Shown here: piece after piece, positions 1-7,995 of the stretch
Layout: the number at the start of each line of letters is the position of its first letter
Position numbering within the stretch: position 1 is the first letter of the stretch
Origin: Treponema sp.
GTDB lineage: Bacteria > Spirochaetota > Spirochaetia > Treponematales > Breznakiellaceae
DNA length: 34,704 nt
Assembly (NCBI GenBank): GCA_031276815.1
Contig: JAISMJ010000055.1
Location: 1-34,704 of the forward strand
Direction: 5' to 3'
Program-made: the position numbers and the translations under genes
The notes under the pieces: model-generated
Told to the model about the DNA's origin: nothing
Seen by the model: the letters and a program-made list of their open reading frames with translations, nothing else
Databases searched by the model: none

Positions 1-66
1 TTCCGCAACCGCGGCGTGGAAAAACCCATGACGTTCTTTCAATCTCCTTTGCAACGTTTTACGCAT
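1..66 (-). CDS. Start of a leftward gene cut by the window edge, unknown product
   Basis: The reverse strand has an ATG at 66-64 followed by 22 open codons reading MRKTLQRRLKERHGFFHAAV and two more residues to the edge. It lies just downstream of a near-consensus promoter (87-115), which predicts a leader of about 14 nt. There is no Shine-Dalgarno before this ATG. An AAGGAG further in (about 44-50) sits too far (14 nt) from the next ATG at 29-27, which is in another frame, so the upstream ATG is preferred. The basic N terminus matches no family I recognise. The promoter is stronger evidence than the coding sequence, which is too short to judge. Confidence 0.35.
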   Translation of the reverse strand, partial: MRKTLQRRLKERHGFFHAAVAE

Positions 67-86
67 GATCGTTATAAACTGGATAA

Positions 87-115
87 AGTATATATCCTTT
101 TTTTTCTTTTGTCAA
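87..115 (-). promoter_or_regulatory. Sigma-70 type promoter reading leftward
   Basis: On the reverse strand, TTGACA (115-110) is separated by 17 nt of A-rich spacer from TATACT (92-87). This is a full -35 consensus at optimal spacing. Predicted transcription start is near 80, serving the gene that runs off the left edge. Confidence 0.6.
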
Positions 116-743
116 CAAAGTTTTTCCCCATTCTTCACACTGCGCGAGCGGTTCCGGCTCCCCCGTCCGCGCCGCCTCCGCCACGCGAAAAAGCGAACAA
201 AGCGGAAGCCGCGCTCCGCGCATATGCCACGCCACGCCGCAACCGGTTCAAAGCCGTCTGAACCGCTGCGCTCCCGTTCCGTTCCGCGCGTGTTCACGCC
301 CCGCGTGTTCACGCCCCCCTCGACGCCCCGCATACCGCATGAAGGTCACCTCCCCCCGTCCAACGCCGCCGTCTTGCCCGCCCCAAACAGCATCCCCTCT
401 ATTCAAGCGCAGGGGAGCCGCATCCGCCGCCGCTCCCCTCGTGTATATCCCGCCGCGAATTCACGTCCGCAACCCTCCAAAACGATAGCTTCATTGCTTT
501 CAACTTTCCCGAAGAGCCACTAACCCCCGCCTATAATACGCCGCGCGGTAAACACGCGGACGCAGACGGCGCTGCCGACTATCAGGCGAGCCGCGCCTGT
601 TTTACAAGACCATGCGAGTAGAGCGCAATTAGTAGTCTTTGCGGGGACGGGTACATACGGTATAGCTTTATGTGCAATTATGAAAAACTGCAAATTTTTG
701 CAAAAGCTGATGATATTTTCACAAAATTTGCAATTGAAAAGAC
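116..743. other. Gene-free region with GC-rich low-complexity sequence
   Basis: No credible gene is seen. Open frames here encode Arg/Pro-rich strings without Shine-Dalgarno, domain or codon bias. A 15-bp unit (CGCGTGTTCACGCCC) is tandemly duplicated at 287-301 and 302-316. Near the right end TGCAAA-TT-TTTGCA (689-702) is a small inverted repeat in an A/T-rich stretch, a possible operator for the following operon. Base composition changes sharply near 680 from GC-rich to AT-rich. Confidence 0.5.
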
Positions 744-772
744 TTGACATATTCAAAATATAATTTTATGCT
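744..772 (+). promoter_or_regulatory. Promoter of the methyltransferase-DUF1848 operon
   Basis: TTGACA (744-749), a 17-nt spacer and TATGCT (767-772) form a good sigma-70 promoter. The predicted start near 779 leaves a 25-nt leader containing AAAGGAAA before the ATG at 805. This supports 805, not the TTG at 781, as the start codon. Confidence 0.6.
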
Positions 773-804
773 TATAAAAATTGATTTTGAAAAAGGAAAT
801 TACA

Positions 805-1608
805 ATGTTTAATCAAGTTTTAACGCAATGCTGGAGCCATTATCAACAAATGCTTTGCTGTCATGAACAGAAACAGTCCTGTAATTGTTACAATTGCTTG
901 AATGAAGGTTTCTATAATCATGCAGACGAGTATGATTGTGAAAAGAAAATGACGTTCTATGTATTAAATTATGGAAAGTCGTATATAAGTGAAATTTATC
1001 ATTACTTAAAAAATTCCCGAATACTGGATAATATCACCGGACAATTTAAAGTATTATCTCTTGGCTGCGGTTTTTGTCCAGATTATTATGCGATATCAAA
1101 ATATATTTTTGATCTTGGTCTTAATATACAAATTGATTATGCTGGTATAGATATAAGTACCGCATGGGACAAAACGAGAGTGCGGCATAAAAATATTCAT
1201 TATAGTCAAATGGATTTGACTGATTTAAGCAACCCGTTGTCATTTCAAGGGTATAATTTAATTATGCTGAATAAAGTTTTTTCAACAATATTTGTACATA
1301 ATAACCATATACCGTTTCTGCAAAACATTGTAAATGCAAGTACTACATCAATGGAAAATGAAGCTGTTTTAGTTTTCAATGATGTCAATAGTTATTATAT
1401 GGGGCGTGATGTATTTGATGGAACTATAGCGCATCATGCTAATAGTATGCGGAAATATTATACGGATAATCCACCATTTGCTGGAAATGGACAATGGATA
1501 CAAATTCCTGAAATAGATGTAATTTACCCATTCATCTGTTATGGAAATATATCTCCATTAAATGTACTTGCAAAAAGCGTATTCTTTGAATATAGGAGAA
1601 AGGTATGA
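805..1608 (+). CDS. Cys-rich SAM-dependent methyltransferase-like protein (267 aa)
   Basis: The middle of the protein has class I methyltransferase features: motif I LSLGCGFC (glycine-rich SAM loop, residues about 84-91) after a hydrophobic strand, and a motif II-like strand ending in an acidic residue, DYAGIDIS. The N-terminal 50 residues are unusually Cys-rich (CC, then CNCYNC), suggesting a metal site or a structural Cys cluster. The start at 805 is chosen for its AAAGGAAA and the promoter position; a TTG at 781 would add eight residues. The stop overlaps the next start (ATGA at 1605-1608), so the two genes are translationally coupled. Codon use is strikingly AT-rich compared with genes after 9.8 kb, suggesting horizontal acquisition. 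The substrate is unknown, and I do not recognise a named family for the whole chain. Confidence 0.7.
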   Translation: MFNQVLTQCWSHYQQMLCCHEQKQSCNCYNCLNEGFYNHADEYDCEKKMTFYVLNYGKSYISEIYHYLKNSRILDNITGQFKVLSLGCGFCPDYYAISKYIFDLGLNIQIDYAGIDISTAWDKTRVRHKNIHYSQMDLTDLSNPLSFQGYNLIMLNKVFSTIFVHNNHIPFLQNIVNASTTSMENEAVLVFNDVNSYYMGRDVFDGTIAHHANSMRKYYTDNPPFAGNGQWIQIPEIDVIYPFICYGNISPLNVLAKSVFFEYRRKV

Positions 1609-2537
1609 TTATCAGCGCAAGCAGAAGAACAGACATTCCCGCATATTACTCTGATTGGTTTTTTAACAAAATAAAGGAACGCTATGTTTATGTGCGAAAC
1701 CCAATGAATGTACATCAAATTAGTAAAATCAATCTTGAACCGGAAGTTGTTGACTGTGTTGTTTTTTGGAGTAAAAACCCAAAACCAATGCTTGATAAAC
1801 TTCATCTTATAAAAGAGTATGCGTACTACTTCCAATTTACGCTTAATCCCTATGATCAGGATATAGAAACAAGACTCCCTTGTAAAAATGAAATACTTGA
1901 AACATTTAAAAAATTGTCCGATATAACCGATCCGCAGAGAGTTATCTGGCGGTATGATCCTGTTCTGCTTAATGAAAAATATACCGTTTCATACCATATA
2001 GATAAATTTTGTGAATTGGCAAGGATTCTAAAGGGATATACTGAAAAAGTAACATTCAGCTTTATTGATTTCTATAAAAAGATTATGGAAAATATTAAAT
2101 CATTCAGGATTGATGAAATAACAAATGAAGAAAAAGATAGTATCGCCGATAATTTTTCACGAATAGCGAATGAGAACAATCTTCTTATAGATACATGCGC
2201 GGAAGATATTGATCTTTCAAAATATACTATCGCTCATGCCAGATGTATTGATGACAGATTAATTGCAAAAATAATTGGATGCGATTTTATAGCAGAAAAA
2301 GATAAGAATCAACGATTTGAATGTGGTTGCGTTAGCAGTATTGATATTGGCGAATATAATTCTTGTTCAAATGGTTGTGTGTATTGTTATGCAAACTACA
2401 GTCAAGGTATTGTTGCAAATAATTTTAAAAGACATAACCAATTTTCACCTCTGCTTGTCGGAGAAATGAATGATAACGATATTGTTAATGAAAAAAAAGT
2501 AACAAGCAATAAAATATTACAGAAAGAGCTTTTTTGA
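1605..2537 (+). CDS. DUF1848 family protein with a C-terminal radical-SAM-type cysteine motif
   Basis: The N terminus (IISASRRTDIPAYYSDWF, then YVRNPMN and VVFWSKNP) is characteristic of DUF1848, a family of unknown biochemical function. Near the C terminus C254-x3-C258-x2-C261 (CSNGCVYCYAN) matches the radical SAM Cx3Cx2C iron-sulfur motif, but lies at the far end of the chain instead of the N terminus. Two more cysteines (CGC, 240 and 242) could contribute to a cluster. At 310 residues it appears full length. AGGAG (1594-1598) lies 6 nt before the ATG, and the start overlaps the upstream methyltransferase-like gene by 4 bp, so both products are probably made together. Radical chemistry on a nucleic acid or a small molecule is an inference from the motif. 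Confidence 0.85.
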   Translation: MIISASRRTDIPAYYSDWFFNKIKERYVYVRNPMNVHQISKINLEPEVVDCVVFWSKNPKPMLDKLHLIKEYAYYFQFTLNPYDQDIETRLPCKNEILETFKKLSDITDPQRVIWRYDPVLLNEKYTVSYHIDKFCELARILKGYTEKVTFSFIDFYKKIMENIKSFRIDEITNEEKDSIADNFSRIANENNLLIDTCAEDIDLSKYTIAHARCIDDRLIAKIIGCDFIAEKDKNQRFECGCVSSIDIGEYNSCSNGCVYCYANYSQGIVANNFKRHNQFSPLLVGEMNDNDIVNEKKVTSNKILQKELF

Positions 2538-2729
2538 AAAACAATTTTTCCTAATTTCGCCTAATAGTGTGAATCGTTCATTCGAATCCTCGTATTGATA
2601 AACGGTAAGACTTTATGTTATAAAGGCTTACACAAAAGGACTACCCGATCAGCAGGCGTTCTAAACCTCATTATTAAAAGCGGCACCTTAATCCACTTTC
2701 CCATGCCGTTATCCTAAACGGAGGATTAG

Positions 2730-3023
2730 AATGGAGCATTTACCGTTTTGCGTATTCAAGCGGACGGGCGGGAATTTTACTATGCTTTCAGCGCATGTAA
2801 AAGCCTTCGTAAGGTCAATTTACCCTCAAATCTTGAAGCAATATGTGGACAAGCTTTTTCTGGTTGTGGAGAATTGGTAGAACTGGTTATTCCCGCGTCT
2901 CTTACAAATATCAAATTTCTGGATCAGTTTAGTGATGATGAAGAGCCTGATAATTATGCTTTTGCGGGGTGTGCTAAAATTGCCTATCCGTACTCGCCAG
3001 AGATTACAGGAATTCGGTTATAA
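2730..3023 (+). pseudogene. BspA-like leucine-rich repeat fragment
   Basis: The frame open from 2730 contains about two LRR_5/BspA-type repeats: YYAFSACKSLRKVNLPSNLE, then AFSGCGELVELVIPASLTNI, then AFAGCAKI. It ends normally at TAA 3021-3023. There is no ATG with a ribosome site in this frame (an in-frame TAG lies at 2727-2729; the first possible start is TTG 2748). GGAGG plus ATG at 2731 belongs to another frame that soon stops. BspA-like proteins are long, secreted or surface proteins of treponemes and Bacteroidetes, so this is best read as a C-terminal remnant. Confidence 0.6.
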
Positions 3024-3083
3024 AAGCGGATTTTAATAGTCAAGTGTAAAGTATCTAGTTTTAGACTTTTCCGAATGCCGGTT

Positions 3084-3099
3084 GTAGCCTTAAGGCTAC
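3084..3099. repeat. Perfect 16-bp palindrome
   Basis: GTAGCCTTAAGGCTAC is a perfect palindrome that could also fold as a 6-bp stem with a TTAA loop. It lies between the leucine-rich repeat fragment and the IS remnant. There is no U-run after it, so it is not a standard terminator. Confidence 0.5.
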
Positions 3100-3145
3100 C
3101 TCCAAGTTTAGGCTCCGGCTATTTTAAGCCTGTTACCTAGTATTA

Positions 3146-3952
3146 CTATGGGGGTGTCGTCAAAAGGAAGGGAATAAAGTAAGATAAGATAACAGTGAAA
3201 GAAAGCGGAAAAGCACCGCACAGACACGATATCAGTGATACGCTGTGGAAAAAAGGATAGAAGCATTACTGCCGGGAAGGGCAGGTAAACGGGGTCGGAT
3301 GGATCAGGACAATCGGCGATTTATCAACCCGGTATCGTGAATTATCGGAACCGGCGCACCCTGTAGAGATGTACCCCCTGAAGAAGGTGATTGGAAAACA
3401 CCCGCCAAAGATTTCGCCGTCGGCGAGATAGGGTATATGGAAAAAAAGAGCCGATGCGGTACTTGGGAAAGTGGATACGACGTGGTTCATGATAGATGTA
3501 CCTTATATAAAAGTCCATATGGATGGATGCGGAGCGGTCGGAAGGAATCAAGGGATAGGGCGTACAAAAAGAGGCTGAATACGAAAGTCCCTCTTGCTAT
3601 AGATAAGAGAGGAGAGCCAGTACGTATCCTCCTTTCAGCGGGGCAGAAGGCGGATTACGCGTATGCGATGCGTTTAACTGAGCGTGTGCCGATACGGATC
3701 TTGTTAGTCGATAGAGAGTACGACGTAAACTAAGGAGGAGACACCACTCGTGCCAGAGGCATTGAGGTAGTTATCCCACCCAAGCGGAAGGTGGCACGGA
3801 GGTATGACACAGAACTGTATAAGGAACGCCATTTTATTGAGCATGTGTTTCGCTGATTCACACAGTGGAGAGGTAGCGCTATTCGCTATGCTCAACGCTC
3901 TGATTCCTTTCTTGCCGCTCTCACTCTGTTACATCTATCTCCCTCCCCTTAG
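3146..3952 (+). mobile_element. Decayed IS5-family insertion sequence (transposase pseudogene)
   Basis: Recognisable IS5-type transposase segments in order are DTLWKK, then after a frameshift near 3253 IEALLPGRAGKRGR and MDQDNRRFIN, then TGAPCRDVPPE, VPLAIDKRGEPVRILLSAGQ, ILLVDREYD (catalytic Asp region), GIEVVIPPKRK, and YKERHFIEHVF with SFLAALTLLHL (catalytic Glu region). The reading frame has in-frame stops at 3338, 3731, 3854 and 3950, so the element is dead. The left end may start at GGGGGTGTCGTCAAAAGG (about 3150-3167), but I found no matching inverted right end, so that terminus appears lost. The remnant abuts a reverse-transcriptase fragment. Confidence 0.8.
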
Positions 3953-4150
3953 GCGGCTGGGGCGGAAACTAAAAAAGTTCAAAACATTGATAGATAAGAA
4001 AAAAATGTCTTTTGACGATGTGCGGAGATCCTATCAGTCATGGCACGGCAATTACAAAAAACGATTTAATGCGTATTATTGTATGCGTAATATGTGGATA
4101 CACTCTACAATGAATTGTTGTTTATAGCGGACCATACAATAACAGGAGGT
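3946..4150 (+). pseudogene. C-terminal remnant of a reverse transcriptase (RNA-directed DNA polymerase)
   Basis: The sequence LRRLGRKLKKFKTLID, then MSFDDVRRSYQSWHGNYKKR and FNAYYCMRNM resembles the C-terminal thumb region of bacterial reverse transcriptases found in diversity-generating or phage-associated retroelements. A single extra base near 4093 breaks the frame; the next frame continues MDTLYNELLFIADH, as expected for the family ending. The N-terminal catalytic part with the YxDD box is missing, replaced by the IS5 remnant. The assignment is from remembered family sequence and is moderately sure. Confidence 0.55.
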
Positions 4151-4155
4151 ACAGG

Positions 4156-4499
4156 ATGGTGTATTTAGCGAGGACGCCTTCTTTATATTGCGACCTTCCC
4201 TACGTTGGCGTGAATCAGGAACATTATGATGGCTATACGCAGGATGATTTTGACAATCTGCTGAAACTGCTCGAAACTATCAACGGCAAATTTCTTGTAA
4301 GTTCATACCGGAATGCCTCTTTACGAGAGTATACCAAGCGGAACGGTGGCATACGACGCTGGAGTTTAAGACGGTGTCAGCGATAACGCATAGTTGCAAT
4401 CCACACAAGAAGGTCGAAGTATTGACGGCAAACTATCCTATAACAGCAACCATAAACCCCAAACACAAGACGAAACTCGTGACCGAAGACGAAGTCTAG
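4156..4499 (+). pseudogene. C-terminal remnant of a D12-class DNA adenine methyltransferase (Dam)
   Basis: LYCDLPYVGVNQEHYDGYTQ followed by DDFDNLLKLLETINGKFLVS and SYRNASL is the C-terminal half of phage-type D12 Dam methylases. Motif IV, normally DPPY, reads DLPY, so the catalytic loop is also damaged. A one-base loss at about 4346-4349 shifts the frame (expected RNGWH); the continuation HTTLEFKTVSAITHSCNP through KKVEVLTANYP to a TAG at 4497 is in another frame. The target-recognition N terminus is absent. Together with the adjacent reverse-transcriptase fragment this points to an old prophage or retroelement. Confidence 0.75.
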
Positions 4500-4939
4500 C
4501 AAACCGGCGGATAGGAGCGATGAGAGAGCGCTCAAAGCGGAGCAGCCCGCCGCCATACCCGAGAGGAGTCCTCATACCGCACGAGGAGGTTACTTCATGA
4601 AGGCGGCATATGGGAAGTATCGGCTTCCCAAACCGCCGCATCCTTCCGGCTCTAGTGGCTTCGCAAGCAAGCATTAATAGGGAATGGGATGAATGGCTAT
4701 AAATATAATTTCCGATTTTTCGCCGTATATTCATACGGCGAAAAATCGGAAGGAAGCGATAGCACTATGCCGAAGAGAGGTCAAGAAACGCTCGTGTATA
4801 GAGGGGGAGTGGATATTTGGAAAAAACAAAGGGAATCAGCGGCTTGTGATACGCTATGAAACATCCGCCACAAAATAGTCCTTTACTCACAGTGATCAGA
4901 ATGAGATAGTCAGGGGCGTAAGCGGCGGTGATACGGCGA
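4500..4939. other. Gene-free degenerate region downstream of dciA
   Basis: No intact gene is recognised. GAGGAGG (about 4583-4589) precedes an ATG at 4598 that opens only 26 codons (MKAAYGKYRLPKPPHPSGSS and so on) before TAA. This looks like the start of a gene broken shortly after. A 61-codon frame from 4693 runs through a perfect hairpin and resembles nothing I know. The stretch is probably the tail of the mobile-element debris to its left. No clear terminator for the leftward dnaA-dciA operon is seen. Confidence 0.45.
4710..4751. repeat. Perfect 19-bp inverted repeat with 4-nt loop
   Basis: TTCCGATTTTTCGCCGTAT (4710-4728), loop ATTC, and the exact reverse complement (4733-4751). This is a very stable hairpin on both strands. 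There is no U-run after the stem, so it is not a canonical intrinsic terminator. It may be a mobile-element terminus or a palindromic repeat unit. Confidence 0.75.
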
Positions 4940-5419
4940 CTATTGCATTGTTCCTTCCGTCATAGTCAAAACAAGCCTCTTAAACGCCTCATTGTTTTCA
5001 AGTCTTGATAGTATATCGTCAGGACGCGGGGCGTGCGCTTCGGAATCGCTGCTTCTCTCCGGAGCGGCTTGCCCTGCATAGCCCGCTAAAGCACCGCAGT
5101 CTTTCCCCCGCGCTTGTATTGCGCCCCTGCTTAACCGAAAGGAAATGCCCCTAATGGTCAATTCAGGAAACTTTTGCTTGAAACTCTCCAGAAACTCTCG
5201 TTGCTTAGTCTGCAATATCTGAATCCACCCTGGATGATCCGCCTCAATAAGTACAATGTGCCGCTCAAATTCAACGATGTGGGCGTGATCGATTACGGAT
5301 GGGATGTGCTGTTCTTTGGCAATAGCTGTCCATGAGGTAAACATTTCTGCAATTACTTGGGCGTTGCGCGACGTATGTTCATCAAAAAACAATGAAAGAA
5401 GCTCACCTGCTTTTTTCAT
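4940..5419 (-). CDS. dciA: DUF721 / DciA-like protein (159 aa)
   Basis: The first 100 residues (KKAGELLSLFFDEHTSRNAQ, then SWTAIAKEQHIPSVIDHAHI, VLIEADHPGWIQILQTKQRE, IRGISFRL) follow the DUF721 pattern. DciA proteins of this family help load the replicative helicase in bacteria without DnaC. The position directly after recF is the treponemal arrangement. The start overlaps the recF stop (TGATG at 5421-5417), so translation is coupled. Residues about 106-135 are an Ala/Gly/Pro-rich, GC-rich stretch unlike the rest, perhaps a flexible linker or a small insertion. The role in helicase loading comes from family knowledge; it cannot be read from the sequence alone. Confidence 0.8.
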   Translation of the reverse strand: MKKAGELLSLFFDEHTSRNAQVIAEMFTSWTAIAKEQHIPSVIDHAHIVEFERHIVLIEADHPGWIQILQTKQREFLESFKQKFPELTIRGISFRLSRGAIQARGKDCGALAGYAGQAAPERSSDSEAHAPRPDDILSRLENNEAFKRLVLTMTEGTMQ

Positions 5420-6627
5420 CAGTTCATCCTTGAGAGAGCGCCGTTATCCACTTTGTATAGAATAGTATCGAATTTTTGATGCCGCATATACGGTTCTTCT
5501 CGTAAAAACGTATAAAACGCCTGATCGTATTCCGGCAGTACTTCAAGAAACCGACGGCGTTTTTCGGGATCAAGCTCCAAAAGCACATCATCTAACAACA
5601 AAATCGGCTTTCTTCCACTTATATCCGAAAAGCGCTGCGCTTCCGCAACGCGCAGTAGTAACACGAGGAGCCGTCGTTGACCCGTAGAAGCGGTTCGTGC
5701 AAATTCGGTACCTCTGTGAGTAAACGCATACTTGTCACGGTGGGGTCCCGTCATTGTAGTACCGAAAGAACAATCGCCCTCACGGCGTTTTTTTAATAGC
5801 GCAATGATTGTGTCCTCATCCGGTTGTTCATCAGGAACAATGTCGTTCTCTGTTGCCTCTGTATATAACGGCATAGCAGGTCGTTTCCACGAAGGAATAT
5901 ACCGTACTTCGATATTGTCAATACCCGCAACATGCGTATAAAGCGGTGTGAATGTCTGGGAAAAAAGCCGTACAGCTTCGGCGCGCTTCTTCATGATGTG
6001 TATACCATACCGCGCCAACTGCGGATCGAGTACGTTGAGTATTTGTGTCTTATATAGCATATCGTTTTCGTAGTCTTTCAATACACTATTTCTGCTTTTG
6101 AGGATTTTTCGATAATGGCGGAGATCGTCCAAATAAACCGGATCGTAGAGGCTTTGGCTTTGATCAAAAAACCATCGCCGGTCTTCCGGCGTACCGGCAG
6201 CAAAAACCATATCTTCATGACAAAACACGATACATGGCGCTACAGAGATGAGTTCTTTTCGATCTTCAATTCTTTTTCCGTCAATGATAACCATTTTACG
6301 GTTATTTTCTATTTTTACCAGAACTTCTTCATAGAGCGACGGAGTGCTTTGAGCCACAAAATGTGCCTGTACTGAACAGCTCCTACTTTTTCTTTCATTT
6401 GCTTCACCATATTCAGCGGTATCGACATTATGAACGGTATTACAAATAAGTTCACGGTCACTTACCGACCGGAACGATGAAGCGTACGAAGAGAAATAGA
6501 CACCTTCAAGAAAATTGGTCTTTCCCTGTCCGTTCTCACCAACTAAAAAAATATTTTTCGCATGAGTAGCAACTTCAGCATCACGCATGTTTCTGAAAGA
6601 GACAAAGCGCAGAGATGATATGAGCAT
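5419..6627 (-). CDS. recF: DNA replication and repair protein RecF
   Basis: RecF is an SMC-like ATPase that helps RecOR load RecA at single-stranded gaps. The Walker A motif GENGQGKT is at residues 30-37, an ABC signature-like STGQRRLLVLLL lies near the C terminus, and Walker B is ILLLDDVLLELDPEKR. The length (402 aa) is slightly above the usual 350-375. The ATG lies 9 nt after the dnaN stop and has only a weak TTAGG before it, so translation probably depends on dnaN. The stop overlaps the start of the DUF721 gene. Confidence 0.95.
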   Translation of the reverse strand: MLISSLRFVSFRNMRDAEVATHAKNIFLVGENGQGKTNFLEGVYFSSYASSFRSVSDRELICNTVHNVDTAEYGEANERKSRSCSVQAHFVAQSTPSLYEEVLVKIENNRKMVIIDGKRIEDRKELISVAPCIVFCHEDMVFAAGTPEDRRWFFDQSQSLYDPVYLDDLRHYRKILKSRNSVLKDYENDMLYKTQILNVLDPQLARYGIHIMKKRAEAVRLFSQTFTPLYTHVAGIDNIEVRYIPSWKRPAMPLYTEATENDIVPDEQPDEDTIIALLKKRREGDCSFGTTMTGPHRDKYAFTHRGTEFARTASTGQRRLLVLLLRVAEAQRFSDISGRKPILLLDDVLLELDPEKRRRFLEVLPEYDQAFYTFLREEPYMRHQKFDTILYKVDNGALSRMN

Positions 6628-6636
6628 CCTAATTGG

Positions 6637-7734
6637 TTACGACTGCATGGGCATCACAACATGCAGAAAATCGCTTGCCGGTTCCGGTTTAATGGTTATC
6701 GCCTTGCTGGTATCGGTAAAATATATGCTTATGTCGTTATCGCTCATTACCTTAAACGGCTCTTCCATATACCGGTAATTCATGGCAATTAAAATCGGTT
6801 CCCCATCGTATCTGCAGGGAATTTCTTCATTCGCAATGCCGAGTTCGCTTTCTTCAGACGCTATTGCAAGCACGCCTGGCGTCAAACTCAAGTAAATGCG
6901 GTGGGATTTCTCAACAAAGAGTGATACGCGTTTGAGAGCGTCAAGCGTCTCAATACGGTTTAAGGTAAAATAATACTCGTGATTCTCAGGGATAACGCGA
7001 TGGTAGTTAGGAAACTGTCCTTCTATCAAGACGGATGAAAGCTCGTATGAGCCGAATCGTACAAAAATAGTTTTATCCGTAACTAAAATGGAAATAAGTC
7101 CCTCGTCTCCTGCCCGCTTCGTGATGATGGTAAGTATCTTGGGCGGAACAATAACGCCAAAAAAATCGGGTACTTCATTATTGATGTCCTTATTTATAAA
7201 GGCAAGCCGCCTGCCATCTGTTGCAACCATATTCACTTTGGAATCGGTTTTTTCAAACAAAACGCCGGTCATATAGTAGCGCGACTCGTCATCGGAAACG
7301 GCAAATACGGTTTGATGTATCATTTCCTTAAAATCTTTTATGGGCATAGAGAAAAATTTTTCCTCATTTGGCGTTGGAAACATAGGAAAGTTATCAGACG
7401 CAATGCTTCTCAGTTGAAATTTGACTTTCTTAGTTGTCGGTTTTATGATGACTTTCATGTCAACATGCTCAAATTCTAATTCTCCTTCCGGTATGGAGGA
7501 TAAAATTCCCAAAAATTTATCACAAAACACGGTTGTAGCGCCAGACTCTACCACGGTAACCGGAACCTTTGTCTCAAAATTTACTTTTATATCCGTAGCT
7601 TTGATGATAAGCGTATCATTCACTGCTTCAAGATAAATATTTGATAGAATAGAAATCGCATTTTTTGAGGCAATGATCTCTTGTGCAATCCCAATCTCTT
7701 TAAGTAGAACGCTTCGTTCACATGAAAATTTCAT
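6637..7734 (-). CDS. dnaN: DNA polymerase III beta sliding clamp
   Basis: DnaN is the ring-shaped clamp that tethers the replicative polymerase. Length (365 aa) and sequence landmarks are typical: MKFSCERSVLLKEIGIAQEI at the N terminus, LSNIYLEA, MVATDGRRLAFINKD, EGQFPNYHRVIPE and the C-terminal VMPMQS (normally VMPMRL-like). GAAGGAGAA lies 5 nt before the ATG, the strongest ribosome site in the dnaA cluster. The gene is separated from dnaA by a 260-bp A/T-rich interval that may hold its own promoter and origin elements. Confidence 0.97.
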   Translation of the reverse strand: MKFSCERSVLLKEIGIAQEIIASKNAISILSNIYLEAVNDTLIIKATDIKVNFETKVPVTVVESGATTVFCDKFLGILSSIPEGELEFEHVDMKVIIKPTTKKVKFQLRSIASDNFPMFPTPNEEKFFSMPIKDFKEMIHQTVFAVSDDESRYYMTGVLFEKTDSKVNMVATDGRRLAFINKDINNEVPDFFGVIVPPKILTIITKRAGDEGLISILVTDKTIFVRFGSYELSSVLIEGQFPNYHRVIPENHEYYFTLNRIETLDALKRVSLFVEKSHRIYLSLTPGVLAIASEESELGIANEEIPCRYDGEPILIAMNYRYMEEPFKVMSDNDISIYFTDTSKAITIKPEPASDFLHVVMPMQS

Positions 7735-7995
7735 TTTTCTCCTTCTTTCTTCTTTATTATTATTATAATAATATAAATTTATATAATAATAATAGTAATA
7801 ATAAGGGCACGTAATATGTGCATAAACCGCTTATTTCTTTTTAGTTCAATATTTTACAGTTTACACAAATTCTGGAAAGAATTCCTTTTAGTTCACAGTA
7901 TTCACAGTCTTCTTTATAAAGACACCGTTTATACAGTATTATACATAAAAATTCACAAATTTGCAAGGGATATTTTAAAAATACTTTCATATCTA
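7735..7995. other. dnaA-dnaN intergenic interval, candidate origin or DNA-unwinding region
   Basis: Positions 7753-7803 are almost pure A/T (one G) and contain ATTATTATTATA (7756-7767) mirrored by TATAATAATAAT (7782-7793), suiting a DNA-unwinding element. A DnaA-box-like 9-mer TTATGCACA lies on the reverse strand (7825-7817), the same word that occurs at 9704-9712. Weaker matches (TTATACATA, TTTATACAG) follow. The direct repeat TTCACAG occurs twice near 7895-7910. Whether this or the interval upstream of dnaA is the functional origin cannot be decided by reading. Confidence 0.45.

Noticed and set aside
16-523. Open frames on both strands in the GC-rich first 500 bases
   Set aside because: They encode Arg/Pro-rich low-complexity strings, overlap each other in several frames, and lack ribosome sites and any family resemblance.
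759-764. TATAAT as the -10 of the methyltransferase promoter
   Set aside because: It lies only 9 nt from TTGACA; TATGCT at 767-772 has the correct 17-nt spacing.
2565-2590. tRNA T-arm-like sequence (GTTCATTCGAATCCTC)
   Set aside because: The loop has extra bases, and no acceptor, D or anticodon stems could be found around it.
4010-4026. CTTTTGACGA as the right terminal repeat of the IS5 remnant (complement of the left-end TCGTCAAAAG)
   Set aside because: The ten bases lie inside the reverse-transcriptase fragment and encode its expected SFDD residues, so the match is probably chance.
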